64,000 nucleotides of DNA. Source: Phymorhynchus buccinoides. Lineage: Eukaryota; Mollusca; Gastropoda; Neogastropoda; Raphitomidae. Position 1 is the stretch's first letter; the number at the start of each line of letters is the position of its first letter. The notes under the pieces are model-generated. The model was not told the DNA's origin. It was given only the letters and a program-made list of their open reading frames with translations, and did not search any database. The translations under genes were made by a program, and so were the position numbers. Shown in pieces: positions 46,198 through 56,068 of the stretch. The DNA is taken from contig CM065687.1 in the NCBI GenBank assembly GCA_017654935.2, forward strand, positions 29,007,709-29,071,708, in the 5' to 3' direction.

Positions 46198-48224
46198 GGG
46201 GGGTGGGGGGGGGGGGGGGGGGGCAGGGGGGGGGGGGGGGGGGGGGTGGGGGGGGGGGGGGGGGGGGGGGGCGAGGTAAATGTATGTGTGTGGATAAGTG
46301 AGTGTCACTGTGTACATGTGTGTGCATCTCTGTGTACACATGTCTTTTGCATGCCAGATTGTATCTATCTGTTGGTACGTGTCTCAATGTCTCTGAGTAA
46401 AGATCTAACGTCTTTGTAACTGAAGCTGTGAAAAAATAAAAACATTGTGACTTGAAAGTCTCAGTGTGAGTCTACGGTTGTCCAAAGACTTTCATAACTC
46501 TCTGTGTAAACAACACCTGCTTTGAAGAGCACATTCTCTCAAAATAACCCCCACATCCCTTAAGTTTAACTCCTCTAGCGCAACATTTTTTTGACGTTCT
46601 TGGTTGTCCAAGTCGGGGTAACTATTTTATTGAGTGTGAATGCTTTGCTTTAACGGGAGAAAAAATCACTGACATAAGCTCTGAAAATAGGTAAACACGC
46701 GGCAGGCCATTTGGCAGTGAATGTCTTTGCATCTGGTGGGAGTGAAGTGTGATGTACTGGGCGAATACACTTCACCCATGATGCAATAGAAGAGTTAAAG
46801 ACACACTGACCCACCACGATTAAGTCCCTTGTTTTTTTTTCTTTTTTTTTCTGGGTAGCTGTGACCCACCATATACAACATAAAGCCCCCAACTTGAAAT
46901 TGAGGCTGCTCTTTAAAATGATGTTTCGTTTTCAATTTGGGGGCATTTGTATGGGAGTAAAACCTGGTCAAAACAAGATTTCTTACCAGCTATAAGAGAG
47001 AAAACACGTGAAACCCGTGATTATTTTGACACGTGATCTGGTGGGTCTTAAGGTCACTTACCTTTCGATGAAACCCTCCCACAGACAACCACAGTTGATT
47101 TTTTCTAGCAGCATCACGGTAAAGGGACATCAAATTGCCGTCCAGAGGCTCTCCCATGGCCACCGACTGTTCCTTGGACTCAGCAATGTAGTCGCACGCC
47201 TCTGGCAGAAACACCATCTGATTCAAGCAACACAGAACAACAGATAGTAAAGGGGAAAATGTCACGTGAACACGTGTTGCAGAACAATCTCAAAGTTGCA
47301 GGCCCATGCACATGATTGAGCGAGCACGCGCACAACACACAAACACACACACACACACAAATATGCATGCACGAATGCACGCACACACATCACACACGCA
47401 CACACACACACACACACCAAGGTCAAGTTCCAAAACATGTTGCAACAATATAGGAATTTTAAACTAAAGCTATTTGTGAAAAATAATGTAATAAAAAAAC
47501 CATTTTATTTTTTATTTATAAATGATGTCTGGGTAACATGGGTTGTTAGATTGGTTGGAACAAATTGATTCCAATAAATTTAAAGTATAAAATTAATATA
47601 AAACTAAATGTTTTACAAACATTGGAGTGCAAACTATGCATAGTATTAGTAGTAGCATGCTAACACGCACACGCACTATAAAAAAAAATGGTCAGGTAAT
47701 AACTAGAAGGTCCTTTCAGCCTTCTTTATGCTTTTTTATAGTATCTTCTGGCTTTCACCTGAAGAAACACACTAGTGCTACAGTAACAAAAACATGCTAC
47801 AGTATAAGACAACACTGGAATCAGCAACATAAGGAATACCGCCCAGTAATTCAGATTATGCAGAGGAAAGAATGAGTGCCGGAAATTAAGTGCTAATAAT
47901 TAACAACCTGATGAATCAAAAACCAGTTGCAAACTTGAATTCATGAATCTGACAAGATTTTAAGAAGTATACCTGAGCACCCCGCCTCTTGGCTTCTTCA
48001 ATCAAGGAACGGCACACAGCAAAGTTGGCCTCTTTGTCTGCGGTGCTGGTCATCTGACAGACGGCAACCAATGATTTTGCCGCACTCTGACTCTGAGCCA
48101 CAGGAGCCGACATTTCACCATTGCTGGTCGATGCCATTCTTTCAAACGTCTGCACACTCTTTCTGCCCACCCTCAGCAGCCGAGCAGATTGTTTCCAGAA
48201 ATTGAGAGAGTGAGGCAGCTTCAT
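38169..48224 (-). CDS. NitFhit: NitFhit: nitrilase-type amidase fused to FHIT Ap3A hydrolase, 9 exons
   Basis: Exons in order: 48224-47973, 47217-47062, 45942-45736, 45102-44890, 44351-44183, 42963-42844, 41282-41107, 39317-39249 and 38279-38169. All are GT-AG with matching phases, 490 residues. The NIT domain (about 51-325) carries the catalytic triad E90 (FLPEACDY), K164 (YSKSHLFD) and C206 ([10 protein letters not shown]); NIT1 hydrolyses deaminated glutathione. The FHIT domain (about 340-490) has [20 protein letters not shown] and the histidine triad HVHVH (432, 434, 436), and cleaves diadenosine triphosphate. Such fusions are known in flies and worms, where the enzyme is a tetramer. Residues 1-29 are basic and amphipathic, like a mitochondrial signal. 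An acceptor lies 18 bases before the ATG, so a 5' exon exists upstream. All key residues are intact. Confidence 0.96.
38585..39058. repeat. Minisatellite in NitFhit intron 8
   Basis: Variants of ACACACAGACAATTCACAGG plus TGCACAGACATGAATAT recur about a dozen times, in alternating long and short units of roughly 35-45 bp. Long open frames on both strands are by-products. Confidence 0.9.
39619..39786. mobile_element. 168-bp MITE with 'GGACTATAAGGCG' ends, NitFhit intron 7
   Basis: GTATTTTACGGACTACAAGGC at the left is mirrored by CGCCTTATAGTCCGTACAATA at the right. Internal ATTATAAGGCGCACC is repeated in inverse as well. Confidence 0.82.
40640..41030. mobile_element. ~390-bp MITE in NitFhit intron 7
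   Basis: It is about 85% identical by eye to 42420-42812 and in the same orientation. Shared blocks include TTGAGTTAGATACATAGTCA, CCACCTTCCACCAAAAGCTC and TCAATTGTGGTCAACGCAGT. The termini are imperfectly inverted: GGTGAAATTAACAAACCTTG against ATATTTGAATTTCACC. Confidence 0.8.
42420..42812. mobile_element. ~390-bp MITE in NitFhit intron 6
   Basis: Sister of 40640-41030. Inverted ends are clearer here: ATTCAAAAACCTTGTATCT and AGATACAAGGTTTTTGAAT. It stops 31 bases from the donor of exon 6 (gene strand). Confidence 0.83.
43893..44153. repeat. 73-bp tandem repeat, 4 copies, NitFhit intron 5
   Basis: TAACATTGAAAAACAAGAAG starts units at 43897, 43970, 44043 and 44107; the third unit is 9 bases short. 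Near identity means recent expansion. It ends 30 bases from the exon 5 donor. Confidence 0.95.
45453..45612. repeat. (CA)n microsatellite, NitFhit intron 3
   Basis: About 160 bp of CA with interruptions, about 125 bases from the exon 3 donor. Confidence 0.96.
46080..46272 (+). repeat. GT tract and 158-bp poly-G, NitFhit intron 2
   Basis: From 46114 to 46271 the plus strand is G with only four other bases (T at about 46197, 46204 and 46247; C at about 46224). On the gene strand it is poly-C. Real length is uncertain because such runs assemble badly. Confidence 0.9.
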
Positions 48225-48249
48225 GCAAAGCAGTCCTGGGTTCTGAAAG

Positions 48250-48282
48250 TGAAAGGATAGAGAGAGAGAGAGAATAAGAGAA

Positions 48283-48317
<35 letters not shown>

Positions 48318-48318
48318 G
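48250..48318. repeat. (GA)n tract just upstream of NitFhit exon 1
   Basis: GA with interruptions; it gives the gene strand a CT-rich tract before the acceptor TTTCACTTTCAG. Confidence 0.9.
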
Positions 48319-48344
48319 TGATTTGTGCGAGAGAGAGCCTACTT

Positions 48345-48487
48345 GTAAGCAAAACTGGTACCATTTCCTCCTCAGCAAGTGTGGACACGATCTGCAGTTC
48401 CAACACATCCAGTGTCATGTCAGGTATCGGACGCATTCCTTTCTCCAAAGGACCATCAGGGAGTGAAACGACCTGCACCTGCGGCAA
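48345..48487 (-). other. Unidentified open segment upstream of NitFhit
   Basis: The minus strand reads QVVSLPDGPLEKGMRP and TLDVLELQIVSTLAEEEMVP, with coding-like codon choice, an acceptor-like CCGCAG at its start and a possible donor after it. Its phase does not fit the NitFhit exon 1 frame. It could be a non-NitFhit exon or a transposon scrap. I do not recognise the sequence. Confidence 0.3.
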
Positions 48488-48699
48488 GACTCACTCGGCA
48501 CCTTCACTGCAGACGCCCCCCTGTGTGTCAGTGGTGCAGGATTAACTTTTTGTTCAGCAATCAATCAAGTCCCCCCCCCCTCTTCATCCTCTTTGTTTCT
48601 TCACTACCATATATATATTCCTAGTTCCCATTTCTCAAGTGCTTGATGTAGCATCATGCTTAAACCCGCTGAACAGAGCACGCTGGCTGGGTGAATTAA

Positions 48700-49052
48700 T
48701 TAGGAGGCGCCGTGGCCGGATGGCTATAGTCGCCGCTTGTAATCCAACAGGTTTGCGAGTGTGCGGTGGGTTTGAACCCGGATGGTCATCACTCATAGTG
48801 TTGTATCCTTGGGAAAGATACTTTACTTCTTATTTCCTGGTCCTTCGGATGAGACCTTAAACCAAGGTCCCTTGTGAAGAATGCACGCACAAGATATTGC
48901 GCGCACGTTAAAGCCCATTCCACTATTCGGTACGAGTGAAAATGGATGACACGAACTCACAAACCATGCATCTGTGTGCGCCAATAGCAGTCTAAATGAA
49001 GACTTTGGGCGTGGGGCAGGATAAACATCCCCAATGGGAAGAAGAAGAAGAA
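48700..49052 (+). mobile_element. SINE with tRNA-like head and conserved central domain, copy 2
   Basis: A box GTGGCCGGATGG (48710) and B box GGTTTGAACCC (48767) stand at the usual spacing. Then comes the TTCGGATGAGACCTTAAACC central block and a 3' tail AAGAAGAAGAAGAAAC. Confidence 0.8.
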
Positions 49053-49186
49053 ACACCAAAGTCATGCAGGCATGTCCTTGGTAAAGAATGGAAAGGGGCC
49101 CCATTGTTCAGTGTTTTTCTTTCAAAAGGACTCAAGGTCAGGAGCCAGAATGGTCAATATAATGTTGGAAGGGGCGTGTTGAGTAT

Positions 49187-49187
<1 letters not shown>

Positions 49188-49248
<61 letters not shown>

Positions 49249-49262
49249 CGATCGAGAGAGAG
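49188..49262. repeat. (GA)n microsatellite
   Basis: About 60 bp of GA ending in interrupted units. Confidence 0.95.
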
Positions 49263-50170
49263 TGTGTGTCACACTCACGACACAGTGTGTGTGTCACTGT
49301 ATCAGTGTATGTGTGCGTTTATATGCGTTAATCTAAGGCTACTTATACAATCAGCATGCAATTTAGAGGAATAAAAATCGCTTAAAGAACGCAGTACCCC
49401 CACACAACTGCAATCTTCGACTTTCTCTGGTAATCAATTAAAGTTTTCAGCCTCAAATTTTGTCTACTTTCACTTGCATTTCTAGCGACATTACCATCTT
49501 TTTAGCCAAATATATCTTATCTTAATACAGAAACGGATGAAAATCACAGGTTGCACGTACACACTCACACGACGCACGCACGCACATGCACACACATGCA
49601 CTAATACGCGCACACACGTACACGCGCACCAGCGCACGCGCACGCACGCACGCACACACTAACACACACACACACACACACTGGCGCGCATCGCACCAAC
49701 GCACAGCAGAGTCTCTCTCTCTCTCTCTCTCTCCTCTCTCCTTTGGATGTATATTATAGTGTTCTTGCGTAATCATAATTTCAAGAAATTTTTTTAAAAG
49801 AAAGATGTCCATTTGAACCAATAAAGTTACTAATTGGTTGATTGATTAGTCATTTTTGTTTGTTACGCCCATGCGAGAGCCATGCATAACCTAAAACTCC
49901 ATCAAACCAGGTCTTTTTTTTTAATTAAGTGTGACTGTGGTCACTAAACGGAAATAATGTTTTCTTTGGATGTGTACATTAATTTATTTTCAAGTATGGG
50001 TAGTAAAATCATAGTTTTCTCAGTTTTCTTTTTTGCTTATATTTTTTTGTATCCAGTTTCCCTGTTTCATCTTTTGTTGTTCGGTTTTTCCATATAATTT
50101 TGTTTGCTTATTTGTGCATTGTCCAAGAAGAAGAAGAAGAAGAACAAGACGGAAGAAAGAGATACCAGAC
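49263..50170. other. Intergenic; CA/CG-rich and CT tracts, no gene
   Basis: CACGCACGCACA-type DNA at 49558-49690, (CT)n at 49711-49740 and GAA repeats at 50127-50143. No coding signal. Confidence 0.5.
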
Positions 50171-50177
50171 CGAACGC

Positions 50178-50226
50178 AATATTAATGTTTTACGTCTTCT
50201 CGACCAAAGGCCATATGGGACATCAG
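50178..50226 (+). mobile_element. 5' fragment of the SINE-like family
   Basis: AATGTTTTACGTCTTCTCG then CATATGGGACATCAGCAGA match the first third of the 23743 element. Confidence 0.6.
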
Positions 50227-50303
50227 CAGACCCTTTTTGTGTGTTCGCCTTTTAAATTCTACAAAGGGCAATGCGCACACCAGCACACCACATTCATGCT
50301 CCT

Positions 50304-50340
<37 letters not shown>

Positions 50341-50459
50341 ATACACATGTTTACCTACATGTGCGTACAAATACACACGTATGCTCATACACATACGCAC
50401 ACATACGTAGACACACGCACAAGCACATCCGTAATGATACAATAGAGAAAGAGCAATGA

Positions 50460-51710
50460 AATGTGAACAATCAGTGGTTGTGCATAATAACTTTAACAAA
50501 TTTTGCTACATTTTGCAGAGTTTTCTTATTACGTGTTGTAAACAGTTTGTTGAACTTAATAATATTAGGGTGTTTGTAATAAAAAGGCTTCAACAACAGT
50601 TTTCTGCTATTGCTAAAGAAATTACAATTGAAAACAAAATGAAATTCATCTCCCAAATCATTTGATTCACACTTATTGCACATTCTCTCTCCATGAACAA
50701 TTCCCTGAAAACGTCATTGCTGAATAGGTAACCTGTGATTTAATGCTCTAAATTTGAGAATACATTTGGCCTGGTTTTCAGGGAGAATGGTCAAGTATTT
50801 TTCTAACACAAAATTTTCCTTAAATATTCTGTAGTTCGTGTAAAGTTTGTTTGTGCTTAACTCAGCCTGCCAGGTCTGGACAAACTGGTTACGCAGACGC
50901 CGATTTATTTGTTTTTTGAAATAATGTTGACTGAAATTAATATTATACTGGCTAAGCCAAAGATCACTGAAACCCAAAGAATTTAACGTAGTATGTACTG
51001 TTTGAAGAAAATTAGCTTTATACTCACCAGAAACATATAACTTCAAAAATAATCTATACATGATACTAGAAAGATTATCATCATTAGAAGCATCCCTAAG
51101 TTTAAACCAAAAATTCAACATACGACTTTTTGCAGAGATATCTATAGGATAACGACCTAACTCGCCTAGAACCATATACGTAGGCGTAGATTTGTTTTAG
51201 CTCAGCACTAATTTATAATACTTTAATTGCATTTTAGCTGCCAAGTCGCATAATTGGGGCACCAAACTTCACAACCAAACAATAAAATAGGGGATATCAT
51301 TTTATCAAATAAGTCAATCTGTACGTCAACATGTAACATTAGCTTCCTGCACTTATGCAATGCTGAAAACATTGCTCTGGAAGCTTTATCGTACAACTTC
51401 CTCTGTGCTAACTTAAACTTATTGTTATAATTAAATGTTAATCCAATATACTGAAAATCGAAAGTGACTTCTAATTAACAACTGTTATATCTAAATTCTG
51501 GAACTTTTCTTATTTTGCCTCTTGAAAAATCAACCACTTTTGTTTTAGCTACATTTAATTTAAGTTTGTTGTGAGTACAATAACAATGCATAGCGTCAAG
51601 TGCATTTTGTAAAGAGACAGGGGATTTATCTAAAATAACTGTGCCGTCCGCATACAAAAGCAGGAACATACTAAAAAGCTTGTCTACTTCAGTTTGCTGT
51701 CCTGTCATCT
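50460..51710 (-). pseudogene. LINE reverse-transcriptase 3' half, broken
   Basis: The minus strand shows the RT palm with YADGTVIL (about 51640-51663), where the second catalytic aspartate of YADD is glycine. NKLKLNVAKTKVVDF and a stop (about 51475) follow. Then come an out-of-frame link (LGCEVW-like region, 51230-51280), GELGRYPIDI to NHRLPIQQ (51175-50714), and a Cys/His-rich tail CNKCESNDLGDEFHFVFNC (about 50682-50625). The order matches a LINE of the RTE/I-like kind seen in many invertebrates. At least two breaks and the lost aspartate make it dead. Confidence 0.82.
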
Positions 51711-52150
51711 AGATCTCCCGTGTTATCGTCGTCATGTTTGTCTGCATTTCAGTCGTTTTCCTCTGTCGCAGTCTCCAGCCTCCCTTTGCTATCGTCCTAT
51801 TGTCTTAGTTTTCAAATTTTTAGGTTACTGTCGTTCTCCAGTTTTATTCCTCATTCTTGATGCGTTCTCGCCCCACTCTTCTCCATTTACCTATCTCTTG
51901 TTTCGTCGTTCTTTTTTATTATCTTCCATTAATTTGTCCTTATAATTGCAATGTAGTTGGGCAAATAAAATTAGGTGAGCGACTCGAGGTTTCGTCAAAG
52001 CAAGACAGATAGTAAACAATCACTATAATCAGGATTCTAGGTCTCTTATTACCCAAACGTTTACATGCATCTGCATTGCACTGACCTTCAAGGATTATAG
52101 TTTACCTGTTTTATTTCCAATATACTTCTTCATATCATTTAGAAAAATAG
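51711..52150. other. Pyrimidine-rich to AT-rich DNA, no gene
   Basis: Nothing recognised. Confidence 0.4.
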
Positions 52151-52154
52151 AAAA

Positions 52155-52735
52155 CACTACTGTCTGTTATTTGTCTCTTGTCTACTCGTCTCTGTCTGTC
52201 TGTCTCTTGCCTATCTGTCTGTCTCTCTGTGTCTCTCCCCTTTCCTGTCAGTCCTGTCTGTCTACCTGTCTGTCTCTCGTCTACCTGTGTGACTGTCTCT
52301 CCGTTTCTGACTCTCTCGTTCTCGTCAGCCTCTCTTTCTCATCTGTCTCTGTTTATATCTGTCTGTTTCTTTTTCACATCTCTAGACTCTCTGTCTCACT
52401 GCCTTTGTCTGTCTCTCTTCCAGTCTCTCTTGTCCGTCTCTCTGCCTTTGTCGCTGTCTTTCTGTCTCCTGTTTGTTTTCTGTCTGTCTGTTCTGACTCT
52501 CTCATCTCTCTCTGTCCGTCTGTCTCTGCATCTTTGTCCTTGTCTGTCTGTCTCTATTCCTCTCTCTATTATCTGTTTTTCTGTTTTCCTTTGTCTCTGT
52601 TTATCTATATGTCATATCTCTCTCATATATATATCTCTGATATATCTAAATCTATAAGCGAGACAGCGTGTTGTTTGTGTGATGTGTTTAGTGTGTGTGT
52701 GTGTGTGTGCGTGTGCGTGCGTGTGTTTTCGGGAT
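52155..52735. repeat. Degenerate (CTGT/CTCT)n polypyrimidine block, then GT
   Basis: About 480 bp of TGTCTGTCTC-type repeat, then TATATATCTCTGATATATC and (GT)n at 52692-52725. Long leucine/serine frames are artefacts. Confidence 0.93.
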
Positions 52736-53198
52736 GCAACCATATTTAGCGTGGTTTTATCGCTGCCAAACTTTCACAGTATCGCGATGGATGATCCCTG
52801 GTGAACATAGGGTACATTACATTATGCAACACGCTCCGTAATTAGCGTAACTAGTCAAGAAAGCGATCGACCCCCCTCATCCTAGAACGATCATATGCCA
52901 CCATTACTTTTGTCAATTATTCCCCCTTTAAAACTCTCTCCTGCTGGAGAACTTGATAGATCCCGGTTTAAAGCACACACACACGGAGCAACGTCAAGTA
53001 TTTCTACATTGAACGTAAACAAAAAGGTAAAAAAAAAGGGGTAAAAAACCAGTCAAAAGCGTATGTGTACTTCAGTCAATTATTTCAATCATCAATTCGT
53101 CGTCTTCTTCGTCGCTGTCTGCTATGCATTCGTGTGAACCGCTCTTCTTCGTCCGAGTCAAATACATCATGTGGTACATCATACTAGCCTAAAATGAT
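52736..53198. other. Intergenic, nothing recognised
   Basis: No coding or repeat structure was seen. Confidence 0.4.
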
Positions 53199-53935
53199 CA
53201 AACATACTAGCCTAAAATGACAAGGAGCCAATAGATAAATGTCTGGGTAAAAAAAAACTTACCCAGCTAGAGCCAGTGGAGGAAGTTGTTTTGTAAACAA
53301 CCTAACCTTACCCTCTGAGTGATTTGCACTAAATTTGGTTGGTTGAAGCAACTCGTGCCAGACGAACTTTTTACCTCAGGTGGTTTTGATAGCAGCTGAG
53401 CTAATAAATCAAACGATAGGCCTAGACCTAAAATCACAGCAATGGCAGAGAAAGCGAACCATCCGTATTTCCCCAATTCTCTGGCTCGCAGACCGTTGTC
53501 AGTGACGCGCCGGCTGGTGGTCTGCAGGTTCGTGGCCTGTGGCTTCATTCACTGCGTGCTGGAGTGCTATTTCGGCTTCTTCCACGCCACCCTGGCAGGG
53601 AATATGGACTTTTTGGCACAGCTTTGTAAGGATGGTTTATATCTCTTGTCTTGCTTTCAGTTTATGTGGTGTGTTGTGTGTGTGTGTGTGTGGTGTTTGT
53701 GTGTGTGGTGTGATTGTCTCACTCAGTCTCTCTCATGTTATTTATTAAGAAAATTGAATTTTAATGTGTAAGTCTGTGTGTGTGCGTGCGTGCACAACAT
53801 GTGTGGTCTGTGTGTCGCTGTGTCTGTGTAACCCTCATATCTATTAAGAACCATTTATTCTTGAAACGCCCTTATTCTTGAAACGGCGCTCAATCATGGG
53901 ACTTATATATTGTGCGCAAATGTCTTAAAAAACTT
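53199..53935 (+). pseudogene. Truncated EBP copy: 5' flank, exon 1 and part of intron 1
   Basis: The flank (53199-53441), exon 1 (53442-53625) and the start of intron 1 follow the functional EBP. Exon 1 keeps its ATG and its donor (GTAAGGATGG), but a 111-base in-frame deletion removes the equivalent of residues 15-51, including the first membrane helix. W66 is R and G79 is C. The key H and E (FIHCVLECY) remain. Intron homology ends by about 53935, and no exon 2 or 3 follows before GLYAT-like gene 2. It cannot make EBP; a short transcript is possible. Confidence 0.88.
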
Positions 53936-54209
53936 TCAAAAGTTGATATAAAAAAATAGATTTACCTTTTTTTTTTTTATGAAAGAAGATGAAGATGAGT
54001 GAAATAGAACCTCAACAAACTTTTTTTTAATTTTGAAATTAAAGCAATTTATATTAATGTTGGAGATAGGTTTACATCAAATCAAAAATGACAACCTTTT
54101 TCTTTCACTATGCAACGCCTGTGATCAAGTTTTACATTTAAATGATATTTTGCTCTGTGTGTGTGTGTGTGTGGTGTGTTTGCGTGTGCGTGCGTGTGTG
54201 GCTGCACAC

Positions 54210-54246
<37 letters not shown>

Positions 54247-54319
54247 ATGTGTGTTGTGTGTGTGTCACTGTGTTTGTGTATGTGCAATTAATGTTGTACT
54301 CAATTCCATTTTTATGCAA
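53936..54319. other. AT-rich DNA and (GT)n tracts
   Basis: (GT)n at 54155-54172 and 54210-54242; nothing coding. Confidence 0.5.
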
Positions 54320-54835
54320 ACTATCGCATCGCTGAGTACCAGTAACGCGCATAGTACCGTTAACACCTAGTAACTGTGGTGGAGGCCCTAAAAATTGTAG
54401 CGCCTAGTACTGTAAACGGCCCTAGTAACGGTAACGCCTAGTATCGGTAAGGCCAAGTACTGGTAACGCTGATTACAGCAAATTTGAAGCGCTTTGGTTA
54501 ATAAACGGCGGAGTGGTAATGCGCGCGAGTTTATGAATCGATTCGCTTCCAGTTTAGCACAACGATAGTCACTGTCCCCGGTCATCTTTCTGCCAAATGT
54601 GAACGCAATCGGTCCAGAAACGCCGTAGATACGGGCGCCGAGAGGCCGGCGTATACGCGTTTCGCGCATTTGCGAAACCGCGCAAATGATACGGCCGCCT
54701 CTGTTGCCGTTGCCATTGGCCCGTTAGGGCTCACAGCAACTTTGAAGCGATTCGGTCGAAAACCGGCGGAGTTATAAGGCCTGTTTTGTGTTTCACACAC
54801 ACACACACACACGCGGACATTTGGCTTTTTACTAT
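54320..54835. repeat. Dispersed GC-rich repeat (family of 13374-14150)
   Basis: CAGCAAATTTGAAGCGCTTT, CGGTCCAGAAACGCCG and CGGCGGAGTTATAAGGCC followed by a CA tract and TTGGCTTTTTACTATATGAT parallel the first copy. Confidence 0.8.
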
Positions 54836-55163
54836 ATGATGATGTAGTGATTTGTGTGTGTGCAAGTTGCAGTGCAAGATGGTTTTATTTTTATTTATTT
54901 GTTAATACTGTAGTATAAATTGCATACAATAAGAAGAATTTTGATCAACTGAAAGCAAATTAATTGTTGAGCCCTGGTGTTAAAATGTTTTTTAAATCTC
55001 TATATTTGTAAGAGGTGGGGCAAAATGACACTATTAATGTGGATGCAATCTATAATATAATGTTGAAAGAAACAAATTGTGGTATAGGATGTTGTGCACA
55101 GTAAATTATTTTAGATTGTGATTCAACCTATTTTTTTGTATCAACTTTTGAAGAAGAAACATA

Positions 55164-55340
55164 CAGAGGAACCTCCATTATAAGATCTTCAAAAATCATC
55201 CAAAATGAGGTCTTATAAGGGAGGGGTTCTTATAAGGGAGGTAATTTTAATACTTGCAAAGAAGGGCAATGTCTCAGAGAAGTAAGTCTTATGTGGGAGG
55301 GAGTCTTATAATGGGAGATCTTAAAAGGGAGGTTCCACTG
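55164..55340. mobile_element. 177-bp MITE, deletion derivative of the 17500-19501 transposon
   Basis: CAGAGGAACCTCC and GGAGGTTCCACTG ends are flanked by TA on both sides. The interior shares GGTCTTATAAGGGAGG and the GGGCAATGTCTCAGAGAAGT block with the arms of the large element. Confidence 0.85.
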
Positions 55341-55479
55341 TATTAGCCATGAAAAACACAAAAGAATACACATGGAGTTACAAAACACTGTACATACATG
55401 TAATGTTAAAACAATAAATCAACATATTTTACAAATAGATACACATTTTATGTGAGAATATGCCAGCTTGTTGTCTCTG

Positions 55480-55990
<511 letters not shown>

Positions 55991-56068
55991 AATCACCACC
56001 CCCTTAGACGATTATAATATCAAGATGTGTAAAGGATAAAACGCCTTCCTCAGTCTCTGACACATTCT

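Noticed and set aside
46018..46419. Proline-rich or glycine-rich protein
   Set aside because: It reads the poly-G tract in a NitFhit intron.
53442..53771. Second functional EBP gene
   Set aside because: Exon 1 lacks 37 residues including a membrane helix, and no exons 2-3 are present.
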